Shown: positions 52,670 to 61,123 of the stretch, one piece after another | How the letters are laid out: every line of letters begins with the position of its first letter | Numbering within the stretch: the stretch's first letter is position 1 | DNA from: an uncultured Bacteroidales bacterium | GTDB lineage: Bacteria; Bacteroidota; Bacteroidia; Bacteroidales; Muribaculaceae | Reading direction: 5' to 3' | NCBI GenBank assembly: GCA_900542185.1 | Contig: UQMZ01000011.1 | Coordinates: forward strand, 20,654-84,653 | DNA length: 64,000 nucleotides | Made by a program: the position numbers and the translations under genes | Notes under the pieces: generated by a model | Seen by the model: the letters and a program-made list of their open reading frames with translations, nothing else | Told to the model about the DNA's origin: nothing | Database searches by the model: none

Positions 52670-55020
52670 TTAACATGCAATATATAAGGAATATCAAAGC
52701 ATTGACGGCATTAACGCTGATAGCGTGGGTGATGACACTTACGTCGTGCCGCGACCATACGCCGGAACCGAATCCCGTCGAGATCAAGGTGAGCGACACA
52801 CATCTGGAAATAGGAAGCGACGGTCGTTATTATCTGCTTGAGGTTGATAAATCACCGGATCAGACCATAGCTGTCGATACCGACGTGGATTGGATAGAAT
52901 TCAATGCGTATTATGTCCCTGATTCCGGCAATGTCGAGATTCACGTGACACCTAACGAAGATTCGCGCTCACGTGACGGTAAGATCCGGCTGCGTGACAT
53001 CACCGGGGAAATGGAAACCATTGTGTCCGTGCATCAGCACAGCGAGTCAGAAGACGATTCCAACGCTTTGCAGGGAGATTCCATCACCCGTAGGGCTCGG
53101 GTAGGCTACGGCTATAACATGCTGATTGACTATATGAACCCCGATTGCGTCACCGAACCGATCCTTGACTATTCCAAGACGGTAGCGGCAGAGCGTGTCT
53201 GGGGCACAATAATTGCCGAAGAGGGAAGATCCGTACAGGAACTTACCGTGCACAGTTCGAATACAATAGAAGAAATGTCGTCGTGGATGACCAAGCAATC
53301 CACCACCGAATCGAAGATATTCTTCACAAACAAGAAAACGCAACGTTACAGTTCCGTTTCCGAATACCAGAGCGACAAACATACGTACGGCTATAGTTCG
53401 TTGAGTAAGACTGTAGCTACGCGATATGCCGATGAATCCAAGATAGAAAGCATAATCCGCAGCGGCGGTGACATATTCACTGACCGATTCCGCGAGATAT
53501 ATGACCGGCTCAATTCATCGCCTACCTCCGCTCTGGTCAGTGAACTTGTAAGGAAATACGGCACACATCTGGTGATTTATGCCGACCTGGGAGGTCGACT
53601 CGACTATACTGTCAATTTCAGGTCGAAAGAGACGAGTACCAAGAGTGTGGAACGCTATCTGAAATACAAGAACGGCAAGGAGACGGCGAACGAAGCCACT
53701 GAGGAGGCGTCGCACAATATCTGCAGTAACGGCGACCTGTCGTTTGACATATACGGAGGCAGCGAGGCCGGGATAAGGGCCGTGACGTCCGACAGCCGCA
53801 CCGCAGACAGATATTCGCAGATATCGCAAGGCTCACTGGGGCGATGGCTCAGCAGCGTGGACCGTTCAAATCCGCGAAGCGTCTCGATGATAAGCTGCAG
53901 GCTGATGCCCGTGTGGCAGCTCTTTTCCAATCCGGCAGCCCGCGATCGGATCATAAGCCATATCCTCACCCTCGCCCGCAGCGAGGGTGGGATGGTAGGA
54001 CAGCGTCTGCAGGAACTCAGCCTTGACAATTATTACTGGTTTGACATCGATAATAATCTCCTTGATTTTGCCGACACACCGACCTCGACACTGGTGCGTG
54101 TAGGATATTTCGACAATCTGCCCAAGGTGGAGATATGCAACGAATATGTGCCTGAAATACGGGCTGACCGCAGAGTGACGGTACTGTATCCCATATATAA
54201 CGGCAAGACCAACATCAGGCGGGGCATATTTCCCGGTGACGGCGACATCGCTCCGGCCGAGGTAATGTTCGATAATGAAGGGGGATGTTACGTGGTGCCG
54301 TTGGAGGGATACGCGGCATGTCAACGCGTATCAAGGCTATACTATATAGACGGAGCCTTCTATTGTGACAACAAAGGTATAGATATCCCGCGTGTCTCAA
54401 TGCGGGTCAGGGACAATTACATGGAATTCGGAGGCAAAACGAAATATCCGGTGGTGAAAATCGGCCCGGGGTACTGGACGCGTCAGAACATACGGGAAAG
54501 CTTGGAATTCGGCGAGCCGGTTGATCCCGACGACCCCCAATGCTATGAGTATTACTTATATGAAGAAATACTGAACGGTATGCTGTATGCCAATGTGTTT
54601 TTCGGCAATTCATTGGCGTTCAGGGAGAATTATCCGGGAGTGTTTGACGACGAAACCGATTATTCCGGCAATCGCGTGAGCTGGTATGTTCCTAAGACCG
54701 AACACATACACACATTGCGGAAGTATATAGGCAACAACACAAAGGCATTGTTCGCCGGGCGTCAGACAGGATTCGAGGCTCAGTTTGCAGGATATTACGG
54801 TGAATACGACGACCTGCACGGAGGTGCCTTCATGGGCCGCTACGCCTTGCGGTATGCAGGCGAATACTGTTTCATACCGGCCAAGGAAAGTGTCGTGAAC
54901 AACTGCGAGGCCCTCGTGTTGGCTCCTGACTATAGACTTGAAATATGTTCGATGGCCCGTACACGCAATAATTATTATCCCGTGCGTCCGTACCGCACCT
55001 CATACTACAAATACAGATAA
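52666..55020 (+). CDS. MACPF lipoprotein C with FISUMP-like C-terminal domain
   Basis: A 784-residue lipoprotein (lipobox TLTSC, Cys28) whose ATG overlaps the stop of gene B by 4 bp. Residues about 35-125 are BACON-like (DVDWIEFNAYYVPDSG, RDGKIRLRD). The MACPF domain runs about 145-430: VGYGYNMLIDYMNP at its start and the classic signature RKYGTHLVIYADLGGRLDY (Tyr298-His301, Gly309-Gly310). A beta-rich module at about 500-590 (VLYPIYNGKTNIRRG) is shared with protein D. The last 190 residues (YWTRQNIRESLEFG, WYVPKTEHIHTLRKYIGNN, GRQTGFEAQFAGYYGEY) resemble the Fibrobacter-succinogenes-major-paralogous (FISUMP) domain, a surface adhesion or binding module. Probably outer-surface exposed. Confidence 0.85.
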   Translation: MINMQYIRNIKALTALTLIAWVMTLTSCRDHTPEPNPVEIKVSDTHLEIGSDGRYYLLEVDKSPDQTIAVDTDVDWIEFNAYYVPDSGNVEIHVTPNEDSRSRDGKIRLRDITGEMETIVSVHQHSESEDDSNALQGDSITRRARVGYGYNMLIDYMNPDCVTEPILDYSKTVAAERVWGTIIAEEGRSVQELTVHSSNTIEEMSSWMTKQSTTESKIFFTNKKTQRYSSVSEYQSDKHTYGYSSLSKTVATRYADESKIESIIRSGGDIFTDRFREIYDRLNSSPTSALVSELVRKYGTHLVIYADLGGRLDYTVNFRSKETSTKSVERYLKYKNGKETANEATEEASHNICSNGDLSFDIYGGSEAGIRAVTSDSRTADRYSQISQGSLGRWLSSVDRSNPRSVSMISCRLMPVWQLFSNPAARDRIISHILTLARSEGGMVGQRLQELSLDNYYWFDIDNNLLDFADTPTSTLVRVGYFDNLPKVEICNEYVPEIRADRRVTVLYPIYNGKTNIRRGIFPGDGDIAPAEVMFDNEGGCYVVPLEGYAACQRVSRLYYIDGAFYCDNKGIDIPRVSMRVRDNYMEFGGKTKYPVVKIGPGYWTRQNIRESLEFGEPVDPDDPQCYEYYLYEEILNGMLYANVFFGNSLAFRENYPGVFDDETDYSGNRVSWYVPKTEHIHTLRKYIGNNTKALFAGRQTGFEAQFAGYYGEYDDLHGGAFMGRYALRYAGEYCFIPAKESVVNNCEALVLAPDYRLEICSMARTRNNYYPVRPYRTSYYKYR

Positions 55021-55023
55021 GGG

Positions 55024-56751
55024 ATGAAAGCATACAGTATAGCGATAGCAATCGGGGTAATGACGATGATGCTGACTGTGTCGTGCCGTCAGGAGGAATT
55101 GACGATGCCGGACAGCGGAACAGTTTCGGTTTCGCCGTTGTCACGGGCAGCGGAAGATCCGGAGACGATACAGGATTTCCGACGCTTGTACGGGGTAGGG
55201 TTCAGCTATGACGCCCTCTATGGCGAGCGTAACAACATGAAGGATATCCGCTGTCAGGTGCTGGACTATTCCGGCATCATGGCATGGCAGGATGCCGAAA
55301 GCTGGCATCAGAAGCTCGTTACAGTTGCCAGCGACAACGAGACCTCAATCAAGTGCAGCACATCTTACAGCCGCAGCGAATATGTACAGAGCACGGTGTT
55401 TCAGGCCGATGTCAAGGCGGAGATGATAGTGTTCAACGGCAGTTTCGAGGCTAACATCTCTACAATCGAGGCTGGAGAGACCAACGACTTCTATAGCCGT
55501 GTGGAATATCAGTGTCCGGCACTGAAGGTGTCGGTCGACGGACGCTCGCTCCGGGAACTGATCCAGGAGGAGGGACATACCGAATTCCTGGCTCCCAATT
55601 TCCGGGAGGTGCTGAAATGGATGGAGACGCATCGAAGCGACGCTACCATTGATTCGCTGATAGCCCGATACGGGTCGCATGTGGTGACTTACGGCAAATT
55701 CGGCGGTAGCCTGACCATAGACATGACCATGAAGCAGGACTCTCTGACCGATGTCATAAACAACAAGACGTTGGGTAAGGTTACTGTCGGCTCGTTGCTT
55801 AACAAGATTTCCGAATCCGAGGATGAACAGAAGACTGTGCATAAGATCAATAGCGCAGACTGCCACATCTTGATCCGAGGCGGCGACCTTAATAAAATAC
55901 CATACGAATTGCTGCATTTTGAATTCGGCAGACATCCCGATCTGTCGAAATATATAACGGACTGGAATGCAAGCATATCGTATGACGCTGACAATTACTA
56001 CAAGTCCAACCTCGAGATAGTGGAGATGGATGTGATGCCTATCTGGTATTTCATTCCCGACGAGGAACTGGCCGAGAGGGTGCGGCTTCGGGTTCAGGGT
56101 ACGGCCAAGGAGATGATAAAGAAGATGGGATATCAGAATGCGGTAAGCACGAGTTTCACGATACCTCAGTCGCTTACATGCCGGATGGGAGGCAAGAGTG
56201 TCAGTTTCACCAGGCCGTTGGTGATGAACGTGATCTCCTCCGGGCGATATGTGGCTACGGTGTGCCGCGAACGGATAGAGGCTATCAGCACGACAACCGA
56301 TATGAGGGTGGTTTATCCCATCTACGACCGTAAGGCCAACTTCGCGAGCGGATACTGCGTGAATAACGGCGTGGCTTATAGCGTGCGGTGGATACGCGGC
56401 AAGTGTCATGTGGAACGCATCGGATATGTCAATGACGAAAGTACCATCTATCTGACGGACGGTGTGCCGGGGTCGAGACCATACGCTTCGGCCGACTATT
56501 TGCCGAGCCATGTCGTAGTGGACTATGAATGGCCTTTTGCCATTCGTATCGACGGTTCGCTTGACAGTTCGCGGCCATATTATCTTGTTCGCAAACGTAA
56601 AGACATGTTCTATCTTCGTAACGCAGACGGCTCGGACTGTAAACAGAGACTCGACGGACTGCCAAACTGGTCGTACGATGCCGACTTAGGCCGTATGGTA
56701 CGCGACAAGGACTATGTCTATTACTGGAATCCACTGGAAATAAACTATTGA
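55024..56751 (+). CDS. MACPF lipoprotein D
   Basis: A 575-residue lipoprotein (lipobox MLTVSC, Cys21) starting 3 bp after gene C. No BACON domain. The MACPF domain covers about residues 50-370: LYGVGFSYDALYGERNN at the beginning and the signature ARYGSHVVTYGKFGGSLTID (Tyr216-His219, Gly227-Gly228). The 200-residue C-terminal part is beta-rich, with MRVVYPIYDRKANFASGYC matching the shared module of protein C. It ends in a tyrosine-rich line (DYVYYWNPLEINY). Together with C it carries the full YGxH...GG signature, so C and D are the likelier pore-competent members, with A and B as diverged partners. Confidence 0.86.
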   Translation: MKAYSIAIAIGVMTMMLTVSCRQEELTMPDSGTVSVSPLSRAAEDPETIQDFRRLYGVGFSYDALYGERNNMKDIRCQVLDYSGIMAWQDAESWHQKLVTVASDNETSIKCSTSYSRSEYVQSTVFQADVKAEMIVFNGSFEANISTIEAGETNDFYSRVEYQCPALKVSVDGRSLRELIQEEGHTEFLAPNFREVLKWMETHRSDATIDSLIARYGSHVVTYGKFGGSLTIDMTMKQDSLTDVINNKTLGKVTVGSLLNKISESEDEQKTVHKINSADCHILIRGGDLNKIPYELLHFEFGRHPDLSKYITDWNASISYDADNYYKSNLEIVEMDVMPIWYFIPDEELAERVRLRVQGTAKEMIKKMGYQNAVSTSFTIPQSLTCRMGGKSVSFTRPLVMNVISSGRYVATVCRERIEAISTTTDMRVVYPIYDRKANFASGYCVNNGVAYSVRWIRGKCHVERIGYVNDESTIYLTDGVPGSRPYASADYLPSHVVVDYEWPFAIRIDGSLDSSRPYYLVRKRKDMFYLRNADGSDCKQRLDGLPNWSYDADLGRMVRDKDYVYYWNPLEINY

Positions 56752-56770
56752 ATCAATTCAAAACAAAACT

Positions 56771-57865
56771 ATGAAAAAGTATATAGCAATACTATTGATG
56801 GCAGTAGCGGCATTCGGAACGATATCATGTAACGATAATAATGATAATGAACCGGTTGCGACGGAACATGACGGCAGCGAGGATGCCGAAGAACGCGATG
56901 AGGCCATAAAGAGCTTTCTTATCGAAGACCTGTGCATAGTCAACGAATCGGAAACGGGTGAAGTCACATACGAGCCCAGGCGAGGCATGGCCATAGATCC
57001 TACCACGCCGACAGTGTATTATATGCCGGTAGACTCGGACGAGGAGCCATTGAATACGTACAATTCGATTGTGTCCATATTGTATGCCGATGAGGAAAAT
57101 CCACAGACACCCGAGAAACAGGTGGAAATCCTTGACGCGAAACTGTCGTTTTCCGAAGGTGGCTCCAACGGGGAGAAGGGAAGAATAGATATCAGCATAC
57201 CGGAGCTTAAGAATATCCTGACCGCCATCGTGTTCGTATCGCGGGAGAAATGGCCATACAACGACAATGCGACTCCATTCAATCACCTGAGCGTGTGGAA
57301 ACACAAACAATCGGGGTGGGTGTTTTTCTGTGTGCGACCATCGTCGGGTTGCAGAGGCATAATGCTGACGTTCGATGGCGGCTGGAGCACGCATTTGATA
57401 GACGAGAAACTGCATTATCTAGACGGAGAGTCATTTACGCTGTATTATAACACTGCGCCAAAGGAGGCGTTCGAATGTCTGGTAACATCGTTAAACGATA
57501 AACCGGATCGATTTGTAAAAATAAAAGAAGCATTGAAGCAACATGGGTATAATCAAAATACGTCATCATATAAAAACATTGAAAATATCAGAAATGTCAA
57601 GGAGAGTAATTTGTTATTGTTAATTTTTAGAGCAGTCTATTATGACTTGTCATTTAAGACCAAAAAAAAATTGTGCAGCGGTTACTATTGCTGGCGCACA
57701 CATATATACAGAGCCGCTATTTATCGAGAAAAAGGGCGATATAAGATTAAGGATGTGGATTCTTACTTTAGCCACGATAATCGGCCTGTAAAATTTGGTG
57801 CTTCCTGGGCGTTCTATTTCGATTCAAATATGAATACATCCGACTTTGAGCCTATACTTAAGTAA
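56771..57865 (+). CDS. Unrecognised lipoprotein E of the MACPF operon
   Basis: A 364-residue lipoprotein (lipobox GTISC, Cys20) with a strongly acidic stretch after the cysteine (NDNNDNEP, EHDGSEDAEERDE), consistent with surface export. I do not recognise a domain. Residues about 60-240 look beta-rich (YNSIVSILYADEENP, LDAKLSFSEGG, SGWVFFCVRPSSGCRG, GGWSTHLIDEKLHYLDG). The last 130 residues are lysine- and asparagine-rich and encoded by clearly more AT-rich DNA (about 57480-57790) than the flanks, as if this end came from elsewhere. It begins 19 bp after gene D and ends 2 bp before gene F. Confidence 0.75.
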   Translation: MKKYIAILLMAVAAFGTISCNDNNDNEPVATEHDGSEDAEERDEAIKSFLIEDLCIVNESETGEVTYEPRRGMAIDPTTPTVYYMPVDSDEEPLNTYNSIVSILYADEENPQTPEKQVEILDAKLSFSEGGSNGEKGRIDISIPELKNILTAIVFVSREKWPYNDNATPFNHLSVWKHKQSGWVFFCVRPSSGCRGIMLTFDGGWSTHLIDEKLHYLDGESFTLYYNTAPKEAFECLVTSLNDKPDRFVKIKEALKQHGYNQNTSSYKNIENIRNVKESNLLLLIFRAVYYDLSFKTKKKLCSGYYCWRTHIYRAAIYREKGRYKIKDVDSYFSHDNRPVKFGASWAFYFDSNMNTSDFEPILK

Positions 57866-57867
57866 TA

Positions 57868-58941
57868 ATGACAATGAGTATAGAGACAAAAGGAATAATC
57901 ATGGCGGCAAGTGTCGGGATGCTTGTCGCCACGGCTTGTAATGATAAGGTGGAGCCTGACGCCGTTCCCGTGCGTCAGGCGTCCGTTACATTCATGACAC
58001 CGATTAACGGACTGGGCGACAACAGCTATAACGACAATATCGCAGGCGGTGTGTTTTCGTTCGCGCAACATACCGGTGTACGGCTCGGTATGCTGCAGCC
58101 TACCGATATGCAGGATGCCGAGCGGATGTACCGGAAGTGGCTCGTTGACCATCAGTCGGCCGATTCGGCGGTGCTGATATTGGGAGCGTCGGCTTACGAA
58201 CCGTTTGCAGCGGCTGGTCCAGCAGGAATTACCGGCAACGGAATGCGGGTGTTATTGGTTGAAAGCAAGTCGGAAACATTACCCGATGGCGTCAGTTCTC
58301 TGTATATCAACAGATATGGCGCGGCGTGGCTTGTGGGCGCCATGAGCCGCGAGTTTGACACACATATCATAGCGGCATCGCCCGGGTTCAGTACGGTGGA
58401 CGACGCAGTGGCCGGTTTTACGGATGGCCATGCGGCCAAAAGAGAAGAGGAACGTAGCGTCAGGTTGTCATACATTGCTGACGATGAGAATGGGTTCACC
58501 ATGCCCGATTCCACTTTCCGGATGATGTATGATTTTTACAGTACTAATTTTGGCCGTACCGACATGATATTTCCCCTGTTGGGCGAATCGGGAAAGGGCG
58601 TGATACGCTATGCCAACTATGATGATCTGTTCACGTCGCTGATTGTCGGCATGGATGTGGATCAAGGCGGTTTGTGTGCACGGATACCGTTCTCGCTAAC
58701 CATTAGAGTGGGTGAGGCTCTGGAGCGGATGCTGAACGACTGGCAGAACGGCAAGGACTGGGAGAAAGTGGAGGTCCGGGGACTGGAAGACGGTGGTGCG
58801 GAGATAGTTTTTAACGAGACTTTCGGCAAATACCTCAATGTGTGGGACGACAGATACAGCAATCCCGATATCTTTAAAAATTACTACGATCGCTATTACG
58901 GGAAAGCCATAAAAATGGAGCGTCAACATGAATCGGAATAA
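57868..58941 (+). CDS. BMP/PnrA-like substrate-binding lipoprotein F
   Basis: A 357-residue lipoprotein (lipobox LVATAC, Cys24) of the basic-membrane-protein/PnrA group of type 1 periplasmic-binding proteins. Characteristic lines are PINGLGDNSYNDNIAGGVFSF, YINRYGAAWLVGAMS, AGFTDGHAAKREEER and LVGMD-like LIVGMDVDQGG near the end. Known members bind purine nucleosides or act as exposed antigens. No permease or ATPase gene is near, so a sensing or scavenging role is more likely than transport. It starts 2 bp after gene E, and its last 14 bp overlap gene G. Confidence 0.75.
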   Translation: MTMSIETKGIIMAASVGMLVATACNDKVEPDAVPVRQASVTFMTPINGLGDNSYNDNIAGGVFSFAQHTGVRLGMLQPTDMQDAERMYRKWLVDHQSADSAVLILGASAYEPFAAAGPAGITGNGMRVLLVESKSETLPDGVSSLYINRYGAAWLVGAMSREFDTHIIAASPGFSTVDDAVAGFTDGHAAKREEERSVRLSYIADDENGFTMPDSTFRMMYDFYSTNFGRTDMIFPLLGESGKGVIRYANYDDLFTSLIVGMDVDQGGLCARIPFSLTIRVGEALERMLNDWQNGKDWEKVEVRGLEDGGAEIVFNETFGKYLNVWDDRYSNPDIFKNYYDRYYGKAIKMERQHESE

Positions 58942-61093
58942 GAATATTATAAAATGTGTTCGACTTCTGTGTATGCATATAGCGGCATGCGCATTGATGT
59001 TGAGTTCGTGTGCGAACGATGACTTGGATAAGCCGGGCAATTCTCAGCAAAGGCATGAGATACGAGTGGCCATATTGATGCAGTCCGCGGAGCGGGAACG
59101 ATGGGAAAGGACAGCTGAGAATGCATTGGAAAACATACGTGAGGCACAGTTCGGTCTGTCAAATGCCGTGGATATCATACCGGAATTTTTCGAGCAGGAT
59201 TCACCTGACATTGAGGCGATCATGGATGAGATTGTTGCCGATCCGGAGATCGTGGCAGTCATTGGACCCACTACGTCGGCATGCGCCACGCGTATGGGCG
59301 AGATAATAGCGACGGCCAACCGCAAGGACCTACCTATGATCACGCCTTGTGCCACGGATGTGGAATATCAGCGGAAGTTCTCTAAATCCGGTTTTGTATG
59401 GAATCTGGCCGAGAGCGACATATCAGAGCTGGAGGTGATTATATCGAGAATCGCAGGCATACCCGATCTGGGAAAGGTGTTTCTGCTGACAGGCAGCGAA
59501 AGCGCGGGCACCGGCATAGGAAATGTGTACGAGGAATGGTTCGGTTTCATAGCAGGGGAATATTCTCTTCCGATAGGAGGCATGTGTATGTATCAGGATG
59601 AAAACGATGTCCGTAGGTTTGTCCGCGAACTGTGCGGCTATGACTGGCATCTCGGGGAGAATGCATTGGTGTTCAATCCTTCGGATACTGACATGATATT
59701 GGCGGTTGACGATGAACTGAGGAAGATCAGGGAGGCGACGCCTAAGGGGAAGTATTTCTATTCGCCTCATATATATTGTTCTGATGCCTTTGTCTCCGAT
59801 GCCATAACCGAGGCAGTAAGCGACGGCCTGTACGAGGGCATAGACCTGTATGTGAGGCCGGAAAGTGGATTTCATCAGGCATACCGTCAGCGTACCGGAC
59901 AAGACCTGATCAACGGGGAGGGTCAGTTTTACGACGCGTTGAACCTGACGGCGTATGCCAGCACCAGGTCACTCGTAACCGGCAAGTCGCTTAACGACGC
60001 CATCCTGGATGTTGTGGAAGGTAACGACGGCAGAGGTGAGAGCTGGTTGCCCGAGGACATGCGGCTCAACTTCGCACAGCTGCAGGCCGGCGTATGTCCC
60101 GACATAGACGGGGTTTCGAGTACATGGACATTCGATGCAAAGACACATTCATGTGTGATCGGTTCCACGTATCGTCACTGGCGTCTCAATGACGGAAAGT
60201 TTGTCACCATGGAATATGTAAGTGTGAACAGTACCAACCACAGCTCATCGTCCAGGAATATGTGGGACTGGACGTCGTCGCATATCGAGTCAATCGACGG
60301 CGGAGAAGGAAAGGTGCCGGAATATCCGGCTCTGGACGAGCGTTGGGCGCTATTGGTGGCAGGATCGGCAGGGTGGCCTAACTATCGGTTTCAGGCAGAT
60401 GTTTTCGCCACATACCGGTTGCTGAGGCAATCGGGTTATGACGATGACCATATAGTGCTGATTGTGGCCGATGATATTGCGGACAATCCTAAGAATCCAA
60501 TTCCGGGTGTGATTAAAATAAAGGAATCGGGAGAGAATGTATATACATCAGATGCGATAGATTACCGGCTTGCCGATATAACACCGGAAGATATAGGGAA
60601 AATACTGAGAGGAGAACGCAGCGAAAGGCTGCCTCATGTCATTTCTTCGGATTCAGGCGACAATATATTTATATTCTGGAGCGGGCACGGCAATCCGGGC
60701 AGTTTCGACTTCGGAGGCAACCGACAGCTCCCGCACCGGGAGATGCGCGATTATATAGGCATGACGCCCCATCGCAAACTCCTGTTTGCTGTGGAGTCCT
60801 GCTATGGAGGAGGAATAGGAGAGCGGTGCAAAGGTTTGTCGGGAGTGCTGGTCATAACCGCAGCTAATCCTTACGAGACAAGTCATGCAGACGTATGGAG
60901 TGAAAACGTCGGGGTGTACCTTTCAAACGGTTTTACACAGGGATTCCTCGATACGGTGAATAAAGACAGGAACGTTACGCTGCGTGACCTTTATTATTCG
61001 ATAGCACGGACTACAGCCGGATCGCATGTAATGCTGTATAATGCCGATTCCTACGGAAGTGTCTACAGCAATACGATGAGTGACTTCATGTAA
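58928..61093 (+). CDS. Periplasmic-binding domain fused to legumain-like C13 peptidase (protein G)
   Basis: A 721-residue lipoprotein (lipobox LMLSSC, Cys28, then ANDDLD). Residues about 45-440 form a type 1 periplasmic-binding fold of the amino-acid/Leu-binding kind: AVIGPTTSACATRMGEIIA, LPMITPCATDVEYQRKFS, GKVFLLTGSESAGTG and GQFYDALNLTAYASTRSL. Residues about 470-721 match peptidase C13 (legumain, GPI8): RWALLVAGSAGWPNYRFQAD, DIADNPKNPIPGVI, the catalytic histidine in IFWSGHGNPGSF (His587) and the catalytic cysteine in FAVESCYGGG (Cys625), then VITAANPYETSHADVW. Both catalytic residues are intact. Legumains cut after Asn or Asp and belong to the caspase clan. Binding domain and protease in one chain suggest ligand-gated proteolysis at the cell surface. 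Last gene of the operon, overlapping F by 14 bp. Confidence 0.85.
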   Translation: MNRNKNIIKCVRLLCMHIAACALMLSSCANDDLDKPGNSQQRHEIRVAILMQSAERERWERTAENALENIREAQFGLSNAVDIIPEFFEQDSPDIEAIMDEIVADPEIVAVIGPTTSACATRMGEIIATANRKDLPMITPCATDVEYQRKFSKSGFVWNLAESDISELEVIISRIAGIPDLGKVFLLTGSESAGTGIGNVYEEWFGFIAGEYSLPIGGMCMYQDENDVRRFVRELCGYDWHLGENALVFNPSDTDMILAVDDELRKIREATPKGKYFYSPHIYCSDAFVSDAITEAVSDGLYEGIDLYVRPESGFHQAYRQRTGQDLINGEGQFYDALNLTAYASTRSLVTGKSLNDAILDVVEGNDGRGESWLPEDMRLNFAQLQAGVCPDIDGVSSTWTFDAKTHSCVIGSTYRHWRLNDGKFVTMEYVSVNSTNHSSSSRNMWDWTSSHIESIDGGEGKVPEYPALDERWALLVAGSAGWPNYRFQADVFATYRLLRQSGYDDDHIVLIVADDIADNPKNPIPGVIKIKESGENVYTSDAIDYRLADITPEDIGKILRGERSERLPHVISSDSGDNIFIFWSGHGNPGSFDFGGNRQLPHREMRDYIGMTPHRKLLFAVESCYGGGIGERCKGLSGVLVITAANPYETSHADVWSENVGVYLSNGFTQGFLDTVNKDRNVTLRDLYYSIARTTAGSHVMLYNADSYGSVYSNTMSDFM

Positions 61094-61123
61094 GGGTGTA
61101 ATCATTAACAGAAGTACCTGCCG

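Noticed and set aside
58928..61093. Reading the C-terminal protease as a metacaspase or gasdermin-linked caspase (C14)
   Set aside because: The flanking lines WALLVAGSAGWPNYRFQAD and TAANPYETSHAD are C13-type; no C14 p20 signature was found, and no gasdermin-like gene is present.
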